Part shown: positions 43,637 to 53,093 of the stretch, piece by piece
How the letters are laid out: every line of letters starts with the position of its first letter
How positions within the stretch are numbered: the first letter of the stretch is position 1
Source of the DNA: Synergistaceae bacterium
GTDB taxonomy: Bacteria; Synergistota; Synergistia; Synergistales; Aminobacteriaceae
Direction: 5' to 3'
NCBI GenBank assembly: GCA_017451025.1
Contig: JAFSSM010000051.1
Coordinates: 1 to 64,000 of the forward strand
Length of the DNA: 64,000 nt
Program-made: the position numbers and the translations under genes
Notes under the pieces: model-generated
The model's input: only the letters and a program-made list of their open reading frames with translations
Databases searched by the model: none
Told to the model about the DNA's origin: nothing

Positions 43637-45050
43637 GGCTGAAATTCTGGGTTCTTTCCCCAAAATTGACGAAGTACGTGTGAATGAGCTGCTCAATCAG
43701 GAAATCGCCGCAAACACCACGAAAATCGTCGTGCTCGACGATGACCCGACAGGTGTCCAGACCGTTCACGATATTCACGTCTATACGGGCTGGAGCCATG
43801 ACGAGATTCTTGCGGGCTTTCAGGAGAAGAACAACCTGTTCTACGTCCTCACTAACTCGCGCGGCTTCACTCAGGAGCAGACAATCAAGGCTCATCACGA
43901 GATAGCCAGCGTAGTGAATGACGTTGCGAAAGAGACAGGCAGGGAATATATCTTCATAAGCAGGAGCGATTCAACACTCAGAGGGCATTATCCGCTCGAG
44001 ACCAGAATCCTCAAGGAGGACTACGAAAAATACACCGGCAAGATTATTGACGGCGAGATACTCTGCCCGTTCTTCAAGGAAGGCGGAAGATTCACGGTTG
44101 ATGATGTGCATTACGTCAAGTATGGCGACGAATTAGTCCCCGCTAATGAGACGGAATTTGCGAAGGATAAGACTTTCGGCTATTCCGCTCCGAATATGCC
44201 CGCGTACATTGAGGAGAAAACCGGCGGAGAGTTCAAGGCCGACAGCGTAACGTGTATATCGCTCGCCGACATTCACGCAATGAATTTCGACGCAATCGAG
44301 GCTAAATTGCTGGCCGTCAAGAACTTCAACAAGATAATCGTGAACGCTGTGGACTACGCTGACGTGAAGGTGTTCTGCGTGGCTCTCTACAGGGCAATGC
44401 GCAAAGGAAAAGTCTTCATGTTCAGGACTGCGGCCTCAATCGTTAAGGTGATGGGCGGCGTAACGGATATTCCCCTTCTTACGCGCAAGGACATGGTTAC
44501 GCTCAAGAGCAACAACGGCGGCGTAATTGTTGTCGGTTCGCACACGGACAAGACCACAAGGCAGGTTGAAGCACTGAAGACTCTTGCTGGAGTTGAGTTC
44601 ATAGAGCTTGACGCAAGGCTGGTGAAGGATGATGCGGCTTTCGCTAAGGAAGTGCAGAGATGCCTTGACCTCGAGGAGAAGGCAATTTCTGCCGGAAAAA
44701 CCGTATGCTGCTACACGACGAGGGCGTTAATCACCGCAGATACCGGCGACAAGGAGGACGAGCTTAGACTCTCCGTGAAAATATCCGACGCTGTGCAGTC
44801 TCTTGTGGGAAAACTGAAGGTTACTCCTGCGTTCGTGATAGCTAAGGGCGGAATTACGTCAAGCGATGTCGGGACGAAAGCTCTTGCGGTCAAGAGAGCA
44901 CTGGTACTTGGCCAGATAAGGCCCGGTATTCCTGTGTGGCAGACCGGCAGCGAGAGCAGATTCCCCGGAACGCCTTACGTAATATTCCCGGGAAATGTCG
45001 GTGAGGATTCTACGCTCAAAGAGGCCGCCGAAATATTGATGACACATTAA
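43626..45050 (+). CDS. Four-carbon acid sugar kinase family (DUF1537; OtnK/DtnK-like)
   Basis: Family members phosphorylate D-threonate, D-erythronate or 3-oxo-tetronates. N-terminal sugar-binding domain: VLDDDPTGVQTVHDIHVYT (D-D-D-x-T-G signature near 37), TNSRGFTQEQT, and ISRSDSTLRGHYPLET. C-terminal nucleotide-binding domain: GGVIVVGSHTDKTTRQVEAL, AFVIAKGGITSSDVGTKAL and the final VIFPGNVGEDSTLKEAAEIL. 474 residues, full length. Coupled to the reductase upstream; together they would feed glycolysis from an acid sugar, though no isomerase/decarboxylase partner is in the window. Confidence 0.9.
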   Translation: MRLKAEILGSFPKIDEVRVNELLNQEIAANTTKIVVLDDDPTGVQTVHDIHVYTGWSHDEILAGFQEKNNLFYVLTNSRGFTQEQTIKAHHEIASVVNDVAKETGREYIFISRSDSTLRGHYPLETRILKEDYEKYTGKIIDGEILCPFFKEGGRFTVDDVHYVKYGDELVPANETEFAKDKTFGYSAPNMPAYIEEKTGGEFKADSVTCISLADIHAMNFDAIEAKLLAVKNFNKIIVNAVDYADVKVFCVALYRAMRKGKVFMFRTAASIVKVMGGVTDIPLLTRKDMVTLKSNNGGVIVVGSHTDKTTRQVEALKTLAGVEFIELDARLVKDDAAFAKEVQRCLDLEEKAISAGKTVCCYTTRALITADTGDKEDELRLSVKISDAVQSLVGKLKVTPAFVIAKGGITSSDVGTKALAVKRALVLGQIRPGIPVWQTGSESRFPGTPYVIFPGNVGEDSTLKEAAEILMTH

Positions 45051-45065
45051 CTTGGAGATGATGCA

Positions 45066-46361
45066 ATGAGCAATTACCTGGATATTCTGCAGAAAATAGA
45101 AGAGAACACAGGGATGCGGGCATGGATAGTAGGCGATACAGCCCGTATGATCGAGATGGGAATACAGCCTGATGTTATTACGCTGGCTATAGACTCTCAG
45201 GACATGTACCAGGTTGCGCGCTCGCTTGGGACAGGTACAGTTGACGCAAGAGGGCCTTACCCGGCACTTAGAGGCGAAATTCTCGGCGAAAAGTTCCGTG
45301 CTTTCGGTCTGAGGGGCGAAACGATAGAGGATGACTTGGCCTGCAGGGATATTAGCATCGAGGCAATAGCGATACGTTCTGACGGCGGAGTAGTTGACCC
45401 GTTCGGAGGGCGTTTCGACATCAGGAACAGAGTGATACGTCTGACTGGCGACAATGTTGACCTGATAGACGCTGACCCGCTGAGAATTTTGCGTATGCTG
45501 AGATTTTCGGCGGAGTTCGAGATGGATATATTCTGGAAGAGTGAATCTGACGTGCGCAAATTCCTCGAGGTTCAGGCCGACAGAATGAATAATATTCCCG
45601 CTGAACGCTGGGGAAGAGAAATTCTGAAGGGGCTTCACCGCCGTCCGTTCAGGTTCATTGAGCTGTGTGATGACTATGACTTAATCCCGTATTTCCTGCC
45701 TGAGCTGAACGAGCTTAAGTCCGTCTACGATGAGAGCTACAAGGCAAAAAATCTTTACGACCACATACTCGGAGTACTTGAGGTAATCGAGCATAGGCTT
45801 GATACCAGCAAGATTATGCATAGTGATGCTTTCGTTCTTGCCGGCCTGCTCTGCATGCTGGGTACTCGCACGCTTGACGGCAGGGACAGGACGAAAATTG
45901 CTGACCATCTGGTGAACGAGTACCTGACTCGCTGGAATGTCCCGTCAGAAACTATTGATGAGGTTATCGCGATAATCAACGGCTACAGGAAGTTCTACAA
46001 GCCCGTTGACGAGGAATATTTCTGCAAGGATGTCCTTGAGTATTCGGCTGATGCGGTGGAAATAGCACTTGAGTTTGCGTTGTGCGTTGCCAAAGCAGAG
46101 GGTTTCATGGAAGAGGTGCGTGAAATTCTCGAAAATAACCGCTGGAATCTTGATCAGGTGCTGCGTAGATTCGAGAACGTGAGGCTTCAGACGGAAGGGG
46201 CTACGCGCTACATGACAGGCCGCGAAGTAATGACCCTTCTGCACATGAAGCCGGGCAGAAGAATCGGCGAGCTGCTCGAGGGGCTTGATATGGCGGTCGG
46301 AACAGGAAAAGTCTCAAGCCGCGCAATGGCTGAAGACTGGTTAAGGGCACAGGTTGGCTAG
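45066..46361 (+). CDS. CCA-adding enzyme/poly(A) polymerase-like protein with degenerate catalytic motifs
   Basis: The overall order matches class II tRNA nucleotidyltransferases: N-terminal nucleotidyltransferase head, neck with DADPLRILRMLRFSAEFEMD and PAERWGREILKGL, and an HD-like C-terminal body (YDHILGVLEVIEHRL, LAGLLCMLG). But the key residues are missing: the usual GGxxRD + DxD metal site reads VGDTARMIEMGIQPDVITLA (no second G, no R-D pair, no DxD), and the HD dyad of LLHD(I/M)G reads LLCMLG. It is 431 residues and intact. So it may bind tRNA without adding CCA, or be a relic. Starts ATG 45066; its end overlaps mnmE by eight bases. Confidence 0.75.
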   Translation: MSNYLDILQKIEENTGMRAWIVGDTARMIEMGIQPDVITLAIDSQDMYQVARSLGTGTVDARGPYPALRGEILGEKFRAFGLRGETIEDDLACRDISIEAIAIRSDGGVVDPFGGRFDIRNRVIRLTGDNVDLIDADPLRILRMLRFSAEFEMDIFWKSESDVRKFLEVQADRMNNIPAERWGREILKGLHRRPFRFIELCDDYDLIPYFLPELNELKSVYDESYKAKNLYDHILGVLEVIEHRLDTSKIMHSDAFVLAGLLCMLGTRTLDGRDRTKIADHLVNEYLTRWNVPSETIDEVIAIINGYRKFYKPVDEEYFCKDVLEYSADAVEIALEFALCVAKAEGFMEEVREILENNRWNLDQVLRRFENVRLQTEGATRYMTGREVMTLLHMKPGRRIGELLEGLDMAVGTGKVSSRAMAEDWLRAQVG

Positions 46362-47679
46362 TTCCGGAACTATAGCGGCAATTTCTACGGCATTGGGGCA
46401 TTCTGGAATCGCAGTAGTGAGAATTTCCGGCCCTGATGCCGTTTTTGTTGCGAAGAGGCTTCTGGTTCGCAAGGAGTTTCCTGAAGCTGGCAGAATGTAC
46501 CTGACGAGCCTTCTTGATGCTGACGGCAAAATGATTGACCGCGTGCTCGCTGTAAGGTTTGCCGCCCCTAAAAGCTACACCGGTGAAGACGTTGTTGAAG
46601 TTCACACGCACGGGGGGAGCCTGATTGCGCGGACATGTCTTGAGCTTGCGGTTAAGAACGGAGCCAGACTCGCACAGCCTGGTGAATTTACGCTCAGGGC
46701 ATTTCTGAACGGCAGGATAGATTTGGCGCAGGCAGAGGGAGTTTTAGGGGTAATTCAGGCCAAGAGCAGCGAGGCACTCCACGCCGCCGCAAGGACTCTT
46801 TCGGGTGAATTGTCGCGCAAAGTGCAGAAAATTCACGACGAAATTCTCAGGCTTCAGGGGAATCTGGAGATACAGCTAGATTTTCCGGAGGGAGAGGCTT
46901 TCGTCGGGGACTTGGCCGAAGAGCTTCAGAGTGTGAGGCATGAATTGACGGAACTGGAGAGCCGGTGCAGGGCAGGAATGCTCCTGAACGAAGGGGTGCG
47001 TGCGGTGATTGCCGGCCGTCCTAACGCAGGGAAATCGTCGTTGATGAATGCGCTTCTCGGCAGAAACAGGGCAATAGTTACGGAAATTCCGGGCACGACA
47101 CGAGACATTATCGAGGAAGGAATCATTATCGGCGGAGTACCTGTGAAATTGATGGATACTGCAGGACTTCGTGAGGCTGATGATGTTATCGAGGCCGAAG
47201 GGGTCAGGCTTGCGCGCCAGGCAGTGAGTGAAGGGGATGTGTGCCTTTACGTGATAGACGCTTCGTGCGGGCTGTCTGATGAGGACGAAGAATATCTTGC
47301 AGGGCTGGCTGGAAAGAAAGTTATCGTCGTGCTGAACAAGTCGGATTTGCCGTGCAAGGTCAACAATAACAATATACCCTTCCCGAAAATTCATGTGTCT
47401 GCGAAAAATCACACAGGTCTCGATGACTTGAGGAATATGCTGTACGGAATTTGCTGTGATGATTCTGCTCTGAGCGAGGGGCTGAATGTGTCGGTGAGTC
47501 AGCTCGAAGAGATTCATTCGGCACGTGAGGCAGTGAGTGATGCCCTCGTGAGTGTGAGTGAGGACATCACTGCGGGACTGCTTGGAAGCGCGAGAATGTG
47601 CCTATTGCGCGTCTTGGGAGTCGATGCCGGAGACGAACTGCTCGACTCCATGTTCAGCAGGTTCTGCGTCGGCAAGTGA
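46354..47679 (+). CDS. mnmE: tRNA modification GTPase MnmE
   Basis: With MnmG it installs the (carboxymethyl)aminomethyl group on U34. TTG start at 46354 overlapping the previous stop. N-terminal folate-binding domain (GHSGIAVVRISGPDA; YTGEDVVEVHTHGG; PGEFTLRAFLNGRIDLAQAE), helical domain, G domain with GRPNAGKSSLMNALLG (P-loop), GTTRD, DTAGLRE, NKSD, and the C-terminal FCVGK (FC[I/V]GK, catalytic Cys). 441 residues, standard. Its last 78 bases overlap the end of the gene on the other strand. Confidence 0.95.
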   Translation: MASSGTIAAISTALGHSGIAVVRISGPDAVFVAKRLLVRKEFPEAGRMYLTSLLDADGKMIDRVLAVRFAAPKSYTGEDVVEVHTHGGSLIARTCLELAVKNGARLAQPGEFTLRAFLNGRIDLAQAEGVLGVIQAKSSEALHAAARTLSGELSRKVQKIHDEILRLQGNLEIQLDFPEGEAFVGDLAEELQSVRHELTELESRCRAGMLLNEGVRAVIAGRPNAGKSSLMNALLGRNRAIVTEIPGTTRDIIEEGIIIGGVPVKLMDTAGLREADDVIEAEGVRLARQAVSEGDVCLYVIDASCGLSDEDEEYLAGLAGKKVIVVLNKSDLPCKVNNNNIPFPKIHVSAKNHTGLDDLRNMLYGICCDDSALSEGLNVSVSQLEEIHSAREAVSDALVSVSEDITAGLLGSARMCLLRVLGVDAGDELLDSMFSRFCVGK

Positions 47680-50268
47680 TGCCATCGCGTCAACAATTAC
47701 GCTCACAGCTTCGCCGCGCGTCATGCCCTCGCGGAAAACAGGCACACTTAACTTTTTGCCGCCTAGTGCCTCTTCCGCACGCGATAACATCTCCGCAAAT
47801 TCTTTCACGGTTACACGCGTGTTTACCCCGAATCTTCCCTGCACTCTCTTGTTCTTCGAGGGAGTGCTTATTCTTTGTTTAGGATATACAGGATACTTTT
47901 CCGGCTCAACGAGTTTGTAGAGCGTCGCGATCTGCACAGCAGGATAATACCCGCTCCTCTCCGGAACGTCCGCATATTCTGCCAGCGAGAGCATCACCCC
48001 AGAATCCGCAAGCACCTTCTGCACGCGCACAGGGTGAACTTCACGCGGAGCTACTCCCTCATGGAGAGCAATTGCCGCAAGTGCACCGACAGCCTGGCCC
48101 GTCATCATGCACACGGGCTGAAGCCTGAGAGCACCGGAGGCCAGCCGCGACATCGACAGGTTCTTTTCCGCCGCCAAAAAGCTGTCATCGCTCGCCGGAA
48201 TAAGTATTTTCATGGGAACCTGAAACGCTCCGGCGGGTTCATGTTTTCTGATTGCGGCCTGATTTTCGCCGAGTTCATGTTCAAAATCGTCGTCATCGTC
48301 CCCCGCGTGAAGGTCAAGAATGTAGCCGCCGATAGCAATTGCGTCGTAAAGCTCCTGATTCTTTTTGCCGTCCCTGTAGCTCTCGGAATTTTTGTGAATT
48401 GCCTCTGAATTGTAGGTATATTCCCCCAAAATTCTGCGGCACTCTCTGACGTAAGGGATTGGCGGCATGTGTCGGGCGATGTTCTGCCATTCTTCGGGGA
48501 GGTCTTTTGCGGCACTAGGAAGGTCTCCGTATTCGTTCTCATCGACGCTCCATGATTCGCCAAGCTCATTTTGCATGTAGTAGATGAAGTGCAAGGTCTT
48601 GATGAGTGCTTTGCGGTCGATGTCCGCCCTGAAGTCCGGACTCTCCAGATACGCGATAGGCAGTCCGAATTTCTCGTCCCAGCCGTATTGTCCCGGGTAA
48701 TCATTGCCCCAGTTCACGCCGGTTTTGGTTATGCGCTTCCAGTCCTTGCGCGCTCCTGTGTAGTTTCCGGGCAGGAACGAGTCCGGAATTGCCCTGTATG
48801 CGTTGTGCGCGGAGAACTCTGCAGGAAGAGTGAAGGGAGATTTTTTCCCAGCGCCGAACTCGTTACGTGAGACATAGCTGCGATAATTTTTGCGGGCTTT
48901 TTCCCAGCCGGGAAGAGGAGTTTTTGGACGCAAGTGTTCCGGTATTCCCTTCGGGTATTTCCTGATTACGGCAGTCCAGGTTATGTCCTGAATCATCGAG
49001 TCGGGATTCATGTCAGGGTACAGCGAATTTCCGGACCTGTAGCGCAGACCAGCCAGCTGGATAACATCTCCGTATTCGCTCGCGTCAATGAGCATACGGC
49101 AGTAAATATCCTTCGGGCCTTCGAGTGAGGTTACGGTTATGCGTTTGCCCCCGTCCGCTGAAACAGCGCTTGTTATCTGTGCGTGAAAGAGGACATCCGC
49201 GCTCGCACTCATATCCAGAAGGATTTTGTGCCCTGCAGACGGTTCAAATGCTTTGCCGTCAGTCTTCCAGTATGACGTAGCTATGGATTTTCGCAGTTTG
49301 GCGTAATGTTCTCTCACCTTGTCCATGAACTCACGGTATATTCCGCTCTCGCGAAGCCTGCTCATGTCGTCCATAGTGCTAACCCCTGCGGCTGTAGACT
49401 GTCCGCCCAGCATATTTGTGGGTTCAACAATAAGGACTCTTGCACCGAGTCTGGATGCCTGAATCGCCGCCGCACTTCCTCCCATTCCCCCGCCGGCAAT
49501 CACTACATCGTACGAGACGCTCAGAGGCACGTAGCGTTCACCGAAAGCAGAAGGAGGCATATCTTCCACAAATTCCTTAAGGTTCACTCCTCCGCCCATG
49601 TACACACGCGGTATCCTGAACTTTTCAGGGACTCCTGCAATGTGTCTGTCGTCCACCGCAAACGCAATCCTGTACCCTGCTTTTTCTGCCTCTACCGCAA
49701 TTTCCTCGTTGTAATTCCCGTAAGGATAGGCCAGAACGTCAACGCTCCTGCCCGTCATTTCAGCGAGCACCCTTCGCGATCCCGAAAGTTCCGATGCAAT
49801 TTGCTCTCGGCCAAGTTCCTCGAGGTTAGGGTGGCTCATCGTGTGAGAGCCTATTGAGAACAGATCATCGCTCGCAATTTCCCGTAACTCTTCCATTGTG
49901 ATGTGAGGGTAATATGAATCTAGAATTCCTACCGTATTTGCCACAACGAAAAAGACAGCCTTCATTCCACGCTTTTTGAGTTCGGGAAATGCATACCTGT
50001 AAATTCCCCTGTAGCCGTCGTCAAACGTAATCACCACTGACTTGGCCGGAAGGTCTGCGGAATTCAGCAGGTCCTCGAGGTTCAGGGTAGTGTAGCCTTC
50101 GGACTTGAGCCAGTCGAGATGTGCGCAGAACTCCTTGACGCTCACGTCTAAGCCGTTCACCGGGACTGCCTTTATGTCGTGGTACATCAGCACCGGCGGA
50201 AAAGAATGTGCCTGTTCTGGAACAACCAGCATACACAGCACCAGCAAGAGCATTAATTTCTTCTTCAT
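47602..50268 (-). CDS. Secreted fusion: polysaccharide deacetylase + FAD-dependent oxidoreductase + SLH-like tail
   Basis: Signal peptide KKKLMLLLVLCMLVVPEQAHS. Residues about 25-245: NodB-type deacetylase (PPVLMYHDIK; metal motif TFDDGYRGIYRYAF; HTMSHPNLEELG with the two metal His; YPYGNYNEE). Residues about 255-760: FAD oxidoreductase of the PF12831 type (DVVIAGGGMGGSAAAIQASR FAD motif; GGQSTAAGVSTMDD; DASEYGDVIQLAG; ALRLQPVCMMTGQAVGALAA). Residues about 770-880: SLH-like repeats (YADVPERSGYYPAVQIATLY; GVNTRVTVKEFAEMLSRAEE; EGMTRGEAVSVIVDAM). 888 residues in one uninterrupted frame. Probably an envelope enzyme acting on glycan; substrate unknown. C-terminal 25 codons lie antisense to the end of mnmE. 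Confidence 0.85.
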   Translation of the reverse strand: MKKKLMLLLVLCMLVVPEQAHSFPPVLMYHDIKAVPVNGLDVSVKEFCAHLDWLKSEGYTTLNLEDLLNSADLPAKSVVITFDDGYRGIYRYAFPELKKRGMKAVFFVVANTVGILDSYYPHITMEELREIASDDLFSIGSHTMSHPNLEELGREQIASELSGSRRVLAEMTGRSVDVLAYPYGNYNEEIAVEAEKAGYRIAFAVDDRHIAGVPEKFRIPRVYMGGGVNLKEFVEDMPPSAFGERYVPLSVSYDVVIAGGGMGGSAAAIQASRLGARVLIVEPTNMLGGQSTAAGVSTMDDMSRLRESGIYREFMDKVREHYAKLRKSIATSYWKTDGKAFEPSAGHKILLDMSASADVLFHAQITSAVSADGGKRITVTSLEGPKDIYCRMLIDASEYGDVIQLAGLRYRSGNSLYPDMNPDSMIQDITWTAVIRKYPKGIPEHLRPKTPLPGWEKARKNYRSYVSRNEFGAGKKSPFTLPAEFSAHNAYRAIPDSFLPGNYTGARKDWKRITKTGVNWGNDYPGQYGWDEKFGLPIAYLESPDFRADIDRKALIKTLHFIYYMQNELGESWSVDENEYGDLPSAAKDLPEEWQNIARHMPPIPYVRECRRILGEYTYNSEAIHKNSESYRDGKKNQELYDAIAIGGYILDLHAGDDDDDFEHELGENQAAIRKHEPAGAFQVPMKILIPASDDSFLAAEKNLSMSRLASGALRLQPVCMMTGQAVGALAAIALHEGVAPREVHPVRVQKVLADSGVMLSLAEYADVPERSGYYPAVQIATLYKLVEPEKYPVYPKQRISTPSKNKRVQGRFGVNTRVTVKEFAEMLSRAEEALGGKKLSVPVFREGMTRGEAVSVIVDAMASLADAEPAEHGVEQFVSGIDSQDAQ

Positions 50269-50361
50269 AAAAGTATTCTCCTTTGCGTCTTAATGTCTGA
50301 TATTCTACATTGACTGTGCTACAATCTTACGAAAATTTTTCACACGGGGGGAAATCCTTTC

Positions 50362-52101
50362 TTGAACAACACCACCAGAAAACTTAACGGCTCAGAGATA
50401 CTCATTCAGTGTCTTCTTGAACAAGGAGTAGATACTATATTCGGCTATCCTGGCGGAGCGATTCTCAACGTTTACGACAGGCTTTATGCCCATCCCGAAA
50501 TCCGCCACATACTCACAGCCCACGAACAGGGAGCGTCCCACGCCGCAGACGGCTATGCGCGTTCAACCGGAAAAGTCGGAGTGTGTTTCGCGACATCAGG
50601 ACCGGGTTCCACTAACCTCACAACCGGAATCGCTACTGCATACATGGACTCGTCGCCCGTCGTCTTCATCACCTGCAACGTGAACAGCGACTTAATCGGC
50701 CGCGACTCATTCCAGGAAGTGGACATCACCGGAGTATCCCTGCCCATCACTAAGTGCAGCTACACCGTAAGCAACGTCAACAACCTTGCGGACACAGTTA
50801 GGGAGGCGTTCACGATTGCGAGGTCTGGCCGTCCCGGTCCGGTCCTGATTGACATTCAGAAGAACGCCACAGCCGACGAATGCATATACTCGCCGATGAC
50901 TCCCGAAGAATTTTTCGAGAGCAAGGGCACAAGGATAGAGAGGCTCAGGACTACGCGTCATCCAAGCATGGGCTATCCAGACATAAATATTTCGGCAATA
51001 GACCAGCTCGCGGAAATGCTCGGCCAGTCCGAAAAACCACTGCTGATTTGCGGCGGCGGAGTAGTCAGGGCCGGAGCCTCGAAGGAGTTACAGACTCTTG
51101 CAGAGAGACTCGATTCTCCCGTAGCTATAACCGTAATGGGAGGCGGAGCAGTTTACGGCAGGCACCCTCTCGCTACTGGAATGATAGGTATGCACGGCTC
51201 GCAGGCAAGCAACATGGCGTGTGATGCCTGTGATCTGCTGCTGGCTGTGGGGTGCAGATTTTCGGACAGAGTTACCCTGAATCCTGCGGGCTTCGCCAAA
51301 AATGCAAAGATAGTTCACATTGACATTGACCCGTCGGAGATAGACAAGAACATTAAGTCTGACCTGCACATCATCGGCGACGCAAAACGCATTCTTACCC
51401 TTCTTCTCGACAGACTCAGAGGACACGTTGACCATACTGAATGGAAAAATTACGTATTCTCTTTCCCGCGCGAGACCGAGTACGACGATCCGGAAGACGG
51501 CACGCTCACCCCGAAGGAGATACTTTCTGCGGCGGCGGAGATTCTCCCGCAGGATACGATGGTTACTACGGATGTAGGACAACATCAGATGTGGGCAATA
51601 CAGCACTTCAAGTTCGACTATCCCGGCCAGCTGATGACCTCCGGAGGATTTGGCACAATGGGCTTCGGATTGGGGGCGGCAATCGGCGTTCAGGTCGGCA
51701 ACCCCGAAAAAACAGTCCTGCACGTTACCGGCGACGGAAGTTTCCGCATGAACTGCAACGAGCTGGCCACAGAAGAGTACTACAAGCTCCCGATAATCAC
51801 CCTGCTGTTCAACAACTCGACGCTGGGAATGGTGAGGCAGTGGCAGCACCTGATCTACCACGAGCATTATTCGCAGACGACGCTGGATCGCGGGCCGGAC
51901 TTCGTGAAACTTGCTGAGGCATACGGCATTCACGGCAGGAAGGTTACTGACGAGGGCACACTGAGGAGCGTACTCACTGAGGCTGTGAACTCGCGCTCTG
52001 ACGGATTGGGCTGGGTCATCGACTGCCGGATCGACATTGACGAAATGGTGAGGCCGATGGTCGGCGGTAACAGCTTTATCACGAACTTCATGCTGTACTA
52101 G
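50362..52101 (+). CDS. ilvB: Acetolactate synthase large subunit
   Basis: ThDP enzyme of branched-chain amino acid synthesis. TTG start at 50362 behind GGGGGG. Catalytic Glu in LTAHEQGASHAADGYARSTG (about 55), GPGSTNLTTGIATAYMDS, FAD-binding middle domain, and the ThDP/Mg motif GDGSFRMNCNELATEEYYKLPI-type block (GDGS...N). 579 residues. Four to twelve bases ahead of the small subunit gene, one operon. Confidence 0.95.
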   Translation: MNNTTRKLNGSEILIQCLLEQGVDTIFGYPGGAILNVYDRLYAHPEIRHILTAHEQGASHAADGYARSTGKVGVCFATSGPGSTNLTTGIATAYMDSSPVVFITCNVNSDLIGRDSFQEVDITGVSLPITKCSYTVSNVNNLADTVREAFTIARSGRPGPVLIDIQKNATADECIYSPMTPEEFFESKGTRIERLRTTRHPSMGYPDINISAIDQLAEMLGQSEKPLLICGGGVVRAGASKELQTLAERLDSPVAITVMGGGAVYGRHPLATGMIGMHGSQASNMACDACDLLLAVGCRFSDRVTLNPAGFAKNAKIVHIDIDPSEIDKNIKSDLHIIGDAKRILTLLLDRLRGHVDHTEWKNYVFSFPRETEYDDPEDGTLTPKEILSAAAEILPQDTMVTTDVGQHQMWAIQHFKFDYPGQLMTSGGFGTMGFGLGAAIGVQVGNPEKTVLHVTGDGSFRMNCNELATEEYYKLPIITLLFNNSTLGMVRQWQHLIYHEHYSQTTLDRGPDFVKLAEAYGIHGRKVTDEGTLRSVLTEAVNSRSDGLGWVIDCRIDIDEMVRPMVGGNSFITNFMLY

Positions 52102-52113
52102 GGGGTGAAGGAT

Positions 52114-52626
52114 ATGCAGGCAAAAGAAGATAACCAGAACTTGAAGCGTTACACGATAATTACGGCGATGGACAACGAGGCCGGAGTGCTCTCGCAGTTG
52201 GCGCACCTGTTCTCGCGCAAGGGATATAACATTGAGACAATTGCGGCGGGATGGACGGTTGACCAGAACGTTACGCGCTTCACCATCGAGATATATTCGG
52301 ACGAGGCACGGGTGAAACTGCTGTGCAGTCAGCTCCGGAAACTTGTGCCGATTCACTACGTGGAGATACTTGACCCGTCGAAGAGCATTAGGCGTGAATT
52401 GATGCTTGTGCGTGTGAAGGCGGAGGACAGGGCGGCACGCAACGAGATAATCCAGATAGGGAATATCTTTCGCGGTTCAGTGGTTGATATTACGCCGGAC
52501 AGTATCACGCTGTCGGTAACGGGAGATGACCAGAAGACGCAGGCTTTCGAGGAACTGCTCAAGGAGTTTGGGATTCTGGACTTGGCCAGGACTGGAATAG
52601 TAGCGATTGAACGCGGAGAGATGTAG
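52114..52626 (+). CDS. ilvN: Acetolactate synthase small (regulatory) subunit
   Basis: ACT-domain subunit that confers valine feedback on IlvB. N-terminal ACT domain TIITAMDNEAGVLSQLAHLF then KGYNIETIAAG, and C-terminal domain RRELMLVRVKAEDRAARNEI, FRGSVVDITPDSITLSVTG. I start at ATG 52114, eight bases after GGGGG; a GTG at 52105 overlaps that site. About 170 residues, normal. Confidence 0.93.
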   Translation: MQAKEDNQNLKRYTIITAMDNEAGVLSQLAHLFSRKGYNIETIAAGWTVDQNVTRFTIEIYSDEARVKLLCSQLRKLVPIHYVEILDPSKSIRRELMLVRVKAEDRAARNEIIQIGNIFRGSVVDITPDSITLSVTGDDQKTQAFEELLKEFGILDLARTGIVAIERGEM

Positions 52627-52635
52627 ATACGCAAA

Positions 52636-52674
52636 AGAAATCCCCTGCTGTGAAAAGCGGGGGATGTTTTTTTA
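52636..52674. terminator. Terminator between convergent ilvN and thioredoxin genes
   Basis: ATCCCCTGCT...AGCGGGGGAT hairpin followed by a run of seven T on the plus strand; A-rich on the left flank for the other strand. Confidence 0.8.
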
Positions 52675-53019
52675 TGCGGTAAGCTCCTCAATTTTTGCAG
52701 TAATTGCCTCAATACTGACAGCACCTCCGCTGAGCCGTGCTGCCTCCTTGCCATTCTTGCAGAACAGGAACACAGGCAGAGACATTACCCTAAAACTAAC
52801 GGCTATCCTTCTGTTCTTCGAGGTATCTACCGAACAGAACTTTACCTTTCCCGCGTACTTGGGGTTCTCCGCAAGCTCATGGTACTTGGGCATAAGAGAA
52901 AGACACGGCCCGCAGTTCGGCCCCCAGAAGTCCAGAACTACAGGAAGTTCGCTATTCATTATCTCTGCGTCAAAATTATCCTTGCTTATCTCGATTACCG
53001 GCAAATCAATCACCTTCAT
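52672..53019 (-). CDS. trxA: Thioredoxin
   Basis: Small disulfide reductase, about 115 residues. Active site NCGPC in VVLDFWGPNCGPCLSLMP (CGPC retained; the preceding Trp of WCGPC is Asn here), cis-Pro motif VMSLPVFLFCKNG. I start at 53019 (MKVIDLPVIEIS); an ATG at 53040 is an alternative. A minus-strand TATAAT lies only about 25 bases upstream, so the leader is short. Divergent from trxB, which gives a natural reductase partner. Confidence 0.85.
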   Translation of the reverse strand: MKVIDLPVIEISKDNFDAEIMNSELPVVLDFWGPNCGPCLSLMPKYHELAENPKYAGKVKFCSVDTSKNRRIAVSFRVMSLPVFLFCKNGKEAARLSGGAVSIEAITAKIEELTA

Positions 53020-53093
53020 GTTAATCTGTATAACTAACATGGTATTATAACCGCAAAAATTCCCAAACACACAGAACGGAGGCATAAATCATT

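Noticed and set aside
46610-46620. G6 run in mnmE and similar six-base runs (about 5550, 6507, 50346)
   Set aside because: Too short to be a convincing slippage tract and the reading frames are intact across them.
51088-52356. Long open frame (422 codons) antisense to ilvB/ilvN
   Set aside because: It is covered by two certain, coupled genes on the plus strand; its translation shows no family motif and no ribosome site.
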